Part shown: positions 23,180 through 26,092 of the stretch, in pieces
Position numbering within the stretch: the first letter of the stretch is position 1
How the letters are laid out: every line of letters begins with the position of its first letter
Source: SIG587 sp045531585
GTDB lineage: Bacteria; Bacillota; Clostridia; Oscillospirales; Acutalibacteraceae
Assembly: GCA_045531585.1 (NCBI GenBank)
Contig: JAZSEH010000053.1
Span: 1 to 26,092 of the forward strand
Length of the DNA stretch: 26,092 nt
Direction of reading: 5' to 3'
Translations under genes and position numbers: made by a program
The notes under the pieces: generated by a model
The model's input: only the letters and a program-made list of their open reading frames with translations
What the model was told of the DNA's origin: nothing
The model's database searches: none

Positions 23180-24262
23180 TTAATCCATATAACCCTGGGC
23201 ACAAAGAAGCTCGGCAAGAAGAACTGCTCCACCTGCGGCGCCACGTAACGTGTTGTGAGAAAGACATACAAATTTATAATCGTATTGGCTATCCTCACGC
23301 AGTCTGCCAATAGAAACTGCCATACCGCCCTCAAGATCTCTGTGCATTTTCGTTTGAGGCATATTGTCCTCTGTAAAATAGTTGAGGAACTGCTTGGGTG
23401 CGTGGGGGAGACCGAGCTCCTGAGGAGCACCGCTGAAGTTCTTCCAAGCCTCCAGAATTTCTTCCTTAGAAGGCTTTTTATCTTTAAAGGATACGAACAC
23501 TGCTGCCATATGACCGTCACTTACAGGAACACGAATACACTGTGCTGTAAATTTAGGCTCAGTTGCATTAACTATCTCACCATTCTCAATTTTACCCCAT
23601 ATTTTTAAAGGCTCCTGCTCGGATTTCTCCTCCTCGCCGCCAATGTAGGGGATAACGTTATCTACCATTTCAGGCCATCTTTCAAAGGTTTTACCCGCAC
23701 CGGATATAGCCTGATAGGTGCAAACGAGAACCTGATCCACGCCAAATTTTGAAAGAGGATAAATTGCGGGAACGTAGCTCTGGAGTGAGCAGTTGGATTT
23801 AACGGCAATAAATCCACGCTTTGTTCCAAGACGCTGACGCTGATACTTTATAACCTCGGCGTGGTCAGCATTGATTTCAGGAATAATCATAGGAACGTCT
23901 TTTGTACCTCTGTGAGCGCTGTTATTAGAAATTACGGGGCATTCGTGCTTGGCATAAAGCTCCTCAAGGGCACGAATTTCATCCTTTTTCATATCTACAG
24001 CACAGAAAACAAAATCTACCTTGCTTACTATTTCATCAATATCCTCAGTAGCGCTTAAAACTACCATATCCTTAAGATTCTCGGGGATGGGTGCGGTCAT
24101 AGCCCAACGGTCTTTTACGCTATCCTCGTATCTTTTACCCTTGGAACGGGGACTTGCTGCAAGTGCAGTAACCTTGAAATTGGGATGGTCGGCAAGAAGT
24201 AACGCAAAACGCTGACCAACCATACCGGTTGCACCGATTATACCCACATTATAATTTTTCAT
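23180..24262 (-). CDS. asd: Aspartate-semialdehyde dehydrogenase
   Basis: The 360-residue enzyme reduces aspartyl phosphate to aspartate semialdehyde. The N-terminal GATGMVGQRF (10-19) binds NADP, the active-site Cys158 is in SNCSLQ, with YQAISGAG (Gln184) and the histidine of VSDGHMAAV (His251). The length and motifs such as DVPMIIPEINADH fit the archaeal/fungal-type ASADH branch rather than the enterobacterial one. It is first in asd-dapA-dapB. The Shine-Dalgarno (AAGGA) is unusually far, about 13 bases, from ATG 24262; a weaker GTGAT is nearer. Confidence 0.95.
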   Translation of the reverse strand: MKNYNVGIIGATGMVGQRFALLLADHPNFKVTALAASPRSKGKRYEDSVKDRWAMTAPIPENLKDMVVLSATEDIDEIVSKVDFVFCAVDMKKDEIRALEELYAKHECPVISNNSAHRGTKDVPMIIPEINADHAEVIKYQRQRLGTKRGFIAVKSNCSLQSYVPAIYPLSKFGVDQVLVCTYQAISGAGKTFERWPEMVDNVIPYIGGEEEKSEQEPLKIWGKIENGEIVNATEPKFTAQCIRVPVSDGHMAAVFVSFKDKKPSKEEILEAWKNFSGAPQELGLPHAPKQFLNYFTEDNMPQTKMHRDLEGGMAVSIGRLREDSQYDYKFVCLSHNTLRGAAGGAVLLAELLCAQGYMD

Positions 24263-24309
24263 TTAAGATCACATTCCTTTTGAGAAAAACTTTTAGTTGC
24301 CATATTTGA

Positions 24310-24353
24310 AATTTTGCAATATAATATAAAATATTGATTAAAAATGCAAAATT
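24310..24353. repeat. Inverted repeat in the asd leader
   Basis: AATTTTGCA (24310-24318) is the exact inverse of TGCAAAATT (24345-24353), separated by 26 AT-only-rich bases, with another TTGCAA at 24356-24361. It lies in the ~105-base untranslated leader of asd. It could be an operator or an RNA hairpin. No lysine riboswitch motif is visible. Confidence 0.45.
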
Positions 24354-24355
24354 CA

Positions 24356-24384
24356 TTGCAAACCATTACATTATATTTTATCAT
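24356..24384 (+). promoter_or_regulatory. Putative promoter of queA
   Basis: TTGCAA (24356-24361), 17-base spacer, TATCAT (24379-24384). It overlaps the -10 region of the divergent asd promoter, so the two would compete. Confidence 0.45.
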
Positions 24385-24403
24385 TCATAAATGGGTTTGT
24401 CAA
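24375..24403 (-). promoter_or_regulatory. Promoter of asd-dapA-dapB
   Basis: Minus strand TTGACA (24403-24398), 17-base spacer, TAAAAT (24380-24375). Transcription would begin near 24368, giving a leader of about 105 bases before asd. Confidence 0.8.
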
Positions 24404-24441
24404 ATATATTTTATGCATTAAAGCTTTGAAAGGTTATTATT

Positions 24442-25464
24442 ATGAAAAAAAGCGATTTTTATTATGATTTACCCGAGTCTCTTATTGCACAAACACCTAT
24501 AGAGCCTCGTAATTCTTCACGTTTGATGGTGTTGGATAAGACGAATTCCGATATAATTCATACTGTTTTTTATAATCTTGATGAGTATTTAAAACCGGGA
24601 GACTGTCTTGTCCTTAATAATACAAGGGTATTGCCTGCGCGAATTTTCGGTACGAGAACCGATACAGGTGCCGTGGTGGAATTTGTTCTGCTTAAACAAA
24701 ATTCACAGCTTGTTTGGGAATGTATTGCGGGCCCGGGAAAAAAAGCAAAAACAGGTCATTGCTTTAGGTTTAACGATAAGCTCTCGGCAAAGGTGATTGA
24801 CGTTCTTGAGGACGGAAATCGCATATTGGAATTTACGTGTGACGGTGAATTTTTCAGTGTTCTTGATGAAGTTGGGCAGATGCCTTTGCCTCACTATATT
24901 AAAGAAAAGCTTGAGGACAAGGAACGCTATCAAACGGTATATTCTAAGGAGTTAGGTTCAGCTGCAGCACCTACTGCAGGTCTGCATTTTACCGAGGATA
25001 TGCTTTTAAGACTTAAAGAAAAAGGGATAAATATAGCCTACGTTACACTGCACGTTGGTCTTGGAACCTTTAGACCCGTAAAGGTTGATGAAATTACCGA
25101 CCATAAAATGCATTCGGAATGGTATAATATTCCCGCATCAACCGCCGATATAATTAATCAAACAAAAAAGGCGGGCGGAAGGGTTATTTGCGTTGGCACT
25201 ACAAGCTGCAGAACCCTAGAAAGTGCCGCAAATAAGTTTGGTCAAATATGTGAATGCTCTGATTCTACAGATATATTTATCTATCCCGGTTATGAATTCA
25301 AATGCATTGATGCTTTAATTACTAATTTTCATCTGCCCGAAAGCACCCTTATTATGCTTGTGAGCGCATTTTACGGTTATGAAAAGACAATGACTGCATA
25401 CAAAACAGCCGTTAATGAGAAATACAGATTTTTCAGTTTTGGCGATGCTATGCTTATAAAATAA
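24442..25464 (+). CDS. queA: S-adenosylmethionine:tRNA ribosyltransferase-isomerase
   Basis: QueA transfers the ribosyl moiety of SAM to 7-aminomethyl-deazaguanine in tRNA, forming epoxyqueuosine. The 340-residue product has the family motifs FYYDLPESLIAQTP at the start, LVLNNTRVLPAR, GSAAAPTAGLHFT, YVTLHVGLGTFRPV and LITNFHLPESTLIMLVSAF. AAAGG (about 24430) precedes ATG 24442. The partner gene tgt, often immediately downstream, is not here; the unit ends in a stem-loop. Confidence 0.96.
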   Translation: MKKSDFYYDLPESLIAQTPIEPRNSSRLMVLDKTNSDIIHTVFYNLDEYLKPGDCLVLNNTRVLPARIFGTRTDTGAVVEFVLLKQNSQLVWECIAGPGKKAKTGHCFRFNDKLSAKVIDVLEDGNRILEFTCDGEFFSVLDEVGQMPLPHYIKEKLEDKERYQTVYSKELGSAAAPTAGLHFTEDMLLRLKEKGINIAYVTLHVGLGTFRPVKVDEITDHKMHSEWYNIPASTADIINQTKKAGGRVICVGTTSCRTLESAANKFGQICECSDSTDIFIYPGYEFKCIDALITNFHLPESTLIMLVSAFYGYEKTMTAYKTAVNEKYRFFSFGDAMLIK

Positions 25465-25492
25465 AAGTCTTTCCGCATATGGGAAAGACTTT
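25464..25492. terminator. Convergent terminator between queA and the zinc-ribbon gene
   Basis: AAAGTCTTTCC (25464-25474) pairs perfectly with GGAAAGACTTT (25482-25492). The T tract is longer on the minus strand side (TTTTATTTT), so it should serve the minus gene best and queA more weakly. Confidence 0.75.
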
Positions 25493-25497
25493 ACGGA

Positions 25498-25932
25498 TTA
25501 TTTAAATTTAACAAATCTGCTAATTTTCTTTTTACGCTTTGGATCATCCGTAGGATTTAAAAACGGGGAATAGGGCGCATTGCAGTTTGAACATTTTTCT
25601 GTTCCTGCCTTATTTACCGTTGAGCATTTAACGCACTCCCACACGGCAGGTGCAGTATTGGGATTATCTGTTTTAACAGGAGCATTTTGGGGTTCTAAAT
25701 CAAGGCTTACGTCTTCAAGCTTTTTGAGTTTTTCATACAAATATTTATTTTCATATTGCAGATTTTCAATATTGTCAAGACAAGATATTATTGCTATAAT
25801 TGGAATAAGCTCTAAAATACCAAAGGCTAAAAGTATTATAGAATAAAGCAAATTAATGCCTAACATCATTAAAAAACTAACGGACAAGGCAATAATATTT
25901 ATTATAAGTAAAATGATTAAAAGCTTTCTCAC
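25498..25932 (-). CDS. Small membrane protein with C-terminal zinc ribbon
   Basis: The 144-residue product starts at a GTG (25932) with GAGGTG six bases upstream. Residues ~3-25 and ~28-50 are two hydrophobic helices (RKLLIILLIINIIALSV; a second rich in Leu and Ile). A charged, coiled-coil-like stretch (NIENLQYENKYLYEKLKKLEDV) follows. Near the C-terminus, WECVKCSTVNKAGTEKCSNCNAPY gives two CxxC pairs spaced like a RanBP2-type or zinc-ribbon finger, and the tail is basic. I do not recognise a named family; it is probably a membrane-anchored protein with a cytoplasmic zinc ribbon of unknown role. Confidence 0.75.
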   Translation of the reverse strand: MRKLLIILLIINIIALSVSFLMMLGINLLYSIILLAFGILELIPIIAIISCLDNIENLQYENKYLYEKLKKLEDVSLDLEPQNAPVKTDNPNTAPAVWECVKCSTVNKAGTEKCSNCNAPYSPFLNPTDDPKRKKKISRFVKFK

Positions 25933-25971
25933 TGCATTCACCTCGAATGTGATTATAATGATAATCGGTAG

Positions 25972-26068
25972 TCGAAAAGCTTTCAATCAAAGCTTTTCGA
26001 AAAACCGCTAAGTGTAGCGGTTTTATGTAAATAATCTCTGATTATTTACACCGACATCATTGCAATGA
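25972..26068. repeat. Cluster of back-to-back perfect palindromes
   Basis: Three perfect hairpins abut each other. TCGAAAAGCTTT (25972-25983) pairs with 25989-26000 around a 5-base loop. AAAACCGCTA (26001-26010) pairs with 26015-26024 around a 4-base loop. TGTAAATAATC (26026-26036) pairs with 26040-26050 around a 3-base loop. A fourth palindrome, TCATTGCAATGA, is at 26057-26068. The middle hairpin has T or A runs on both flanks and could act as a terminator. The cluster lies upstream of the minus-strand zinc-ribbon gene and near the window end; no protein is encoded from 25987 to 26092. Confidence 0.75.
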
Positions 26069-26092
26069 ATTAGGTGAAATTATTTATATAAT

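Noticed and set aside
24263..24368. Lysine riboswitch in the asd leader
   Set aside because: The leader is only about 105 bases, very AT-rich, and lacks the conserved lysine aptamer segments; only an inverted repeat is present.
25952..25980. Minus-strand promoter for the zinc-ribbon gene using the TATAAT at 25957-25952
   Set aside because: There is no good -35 box and the transcript would start almost at the ribosome binding site, so the promoter is probably elsewhere.
25972..26068. CRISPR array
   Set aside because: The palindromes differ from each other and there are no repeated units with regular spacers.
1..26092. tRNA, rRNA, transposase, prophage or defence genes
   Set aside because: No convincing tRNA cloverleaf, rRNA segment, transposase, integrase, toxin-antitoxin or restriction-modification motif was seen on either strand.

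Overview
The window looks like a chromosomal segment of a low-GC Gram-positive bacterium, most likely a Clostridia (Ruminococcaceae/Oscillospiraceae-like gut anaerobe). The reasons are AT-rich DNA with strong Shine-Dalgarno sites, a T-box leader, a THF riboswitch in front of an ECF S component (folT), the classic Firmicutes order nusB-xseA-xseB-ispA-dxs-tlyA-nadK-argR-recN, and an oxygen-sensitive-type class I fumarase/tartrate dehydratase subunit. The lineage is inferred from gene content only. There is no rRNA, tRNA, CRISPR array, transposase or prophage gene.

Layout. 1-566: a repeat-bearing intergenic stretch, a consensus promoter, a tryptophan T-box (specifier UGG) with its terminator, and a 10-codon leader ORF containing a Trp codon, all upstream of a trpB that has no trpA beside it (567-1811). 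1933-6660: an accessory block with a large unassigned glycoside-hydrolase-like protein (+), an aldo/keto reductase carrying a 2x[4Fe-4S] tail (-), and an MFS permease (+). 6644-7363: promoter, THF riboswitch and folT. 7435-10463: prmA, prfB (RF2) and a lipoprotein with FKBP and trigger-factor-like regions, closely packed. 10490-11568 (-): a DivIVA-like coiled-coil gene overlapping an orphan fumarase/tartrate dehydratase beta subunit.

11681-21355: one long + strand transcription unit of ten genes, nusB to tyrS, with gaps of at most about 25 bases and several overlaps. It combines transcription antitermination, exonuclease VII, isoprenoid precursor synthesis (ispA, dxs), rRNA methylation, NAD kinase, arginine regulation, recombination and tyrosyl-tRNA synthetase. 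21431-24403 (-): asd-dapA-dapB, consecutive steps from aspartyl phosphate towards diaminopimelate and lysine, from a consensus promoter that overlaps a putative divergent promoter of queA. 24442-25464: queA without tgt. 25498-25932 (-): a small membrane protein with a zinc ribbon. The window ends in an unusual run of back-to-back perfect palindromes (25972-26068).

Most of the window is housekeeping sequence. The points most worth a second look are the tryptophan leader (T-box plus Trp-codon mini-ORF in front of a solo trpB), the terminal palindrome cluster, the fumarase beta subunit coupled to a DivIVA-like gene, and the unassigned TIM-barrel-like protein. I did not find convincing evidence of a wholly new multi-gene system.
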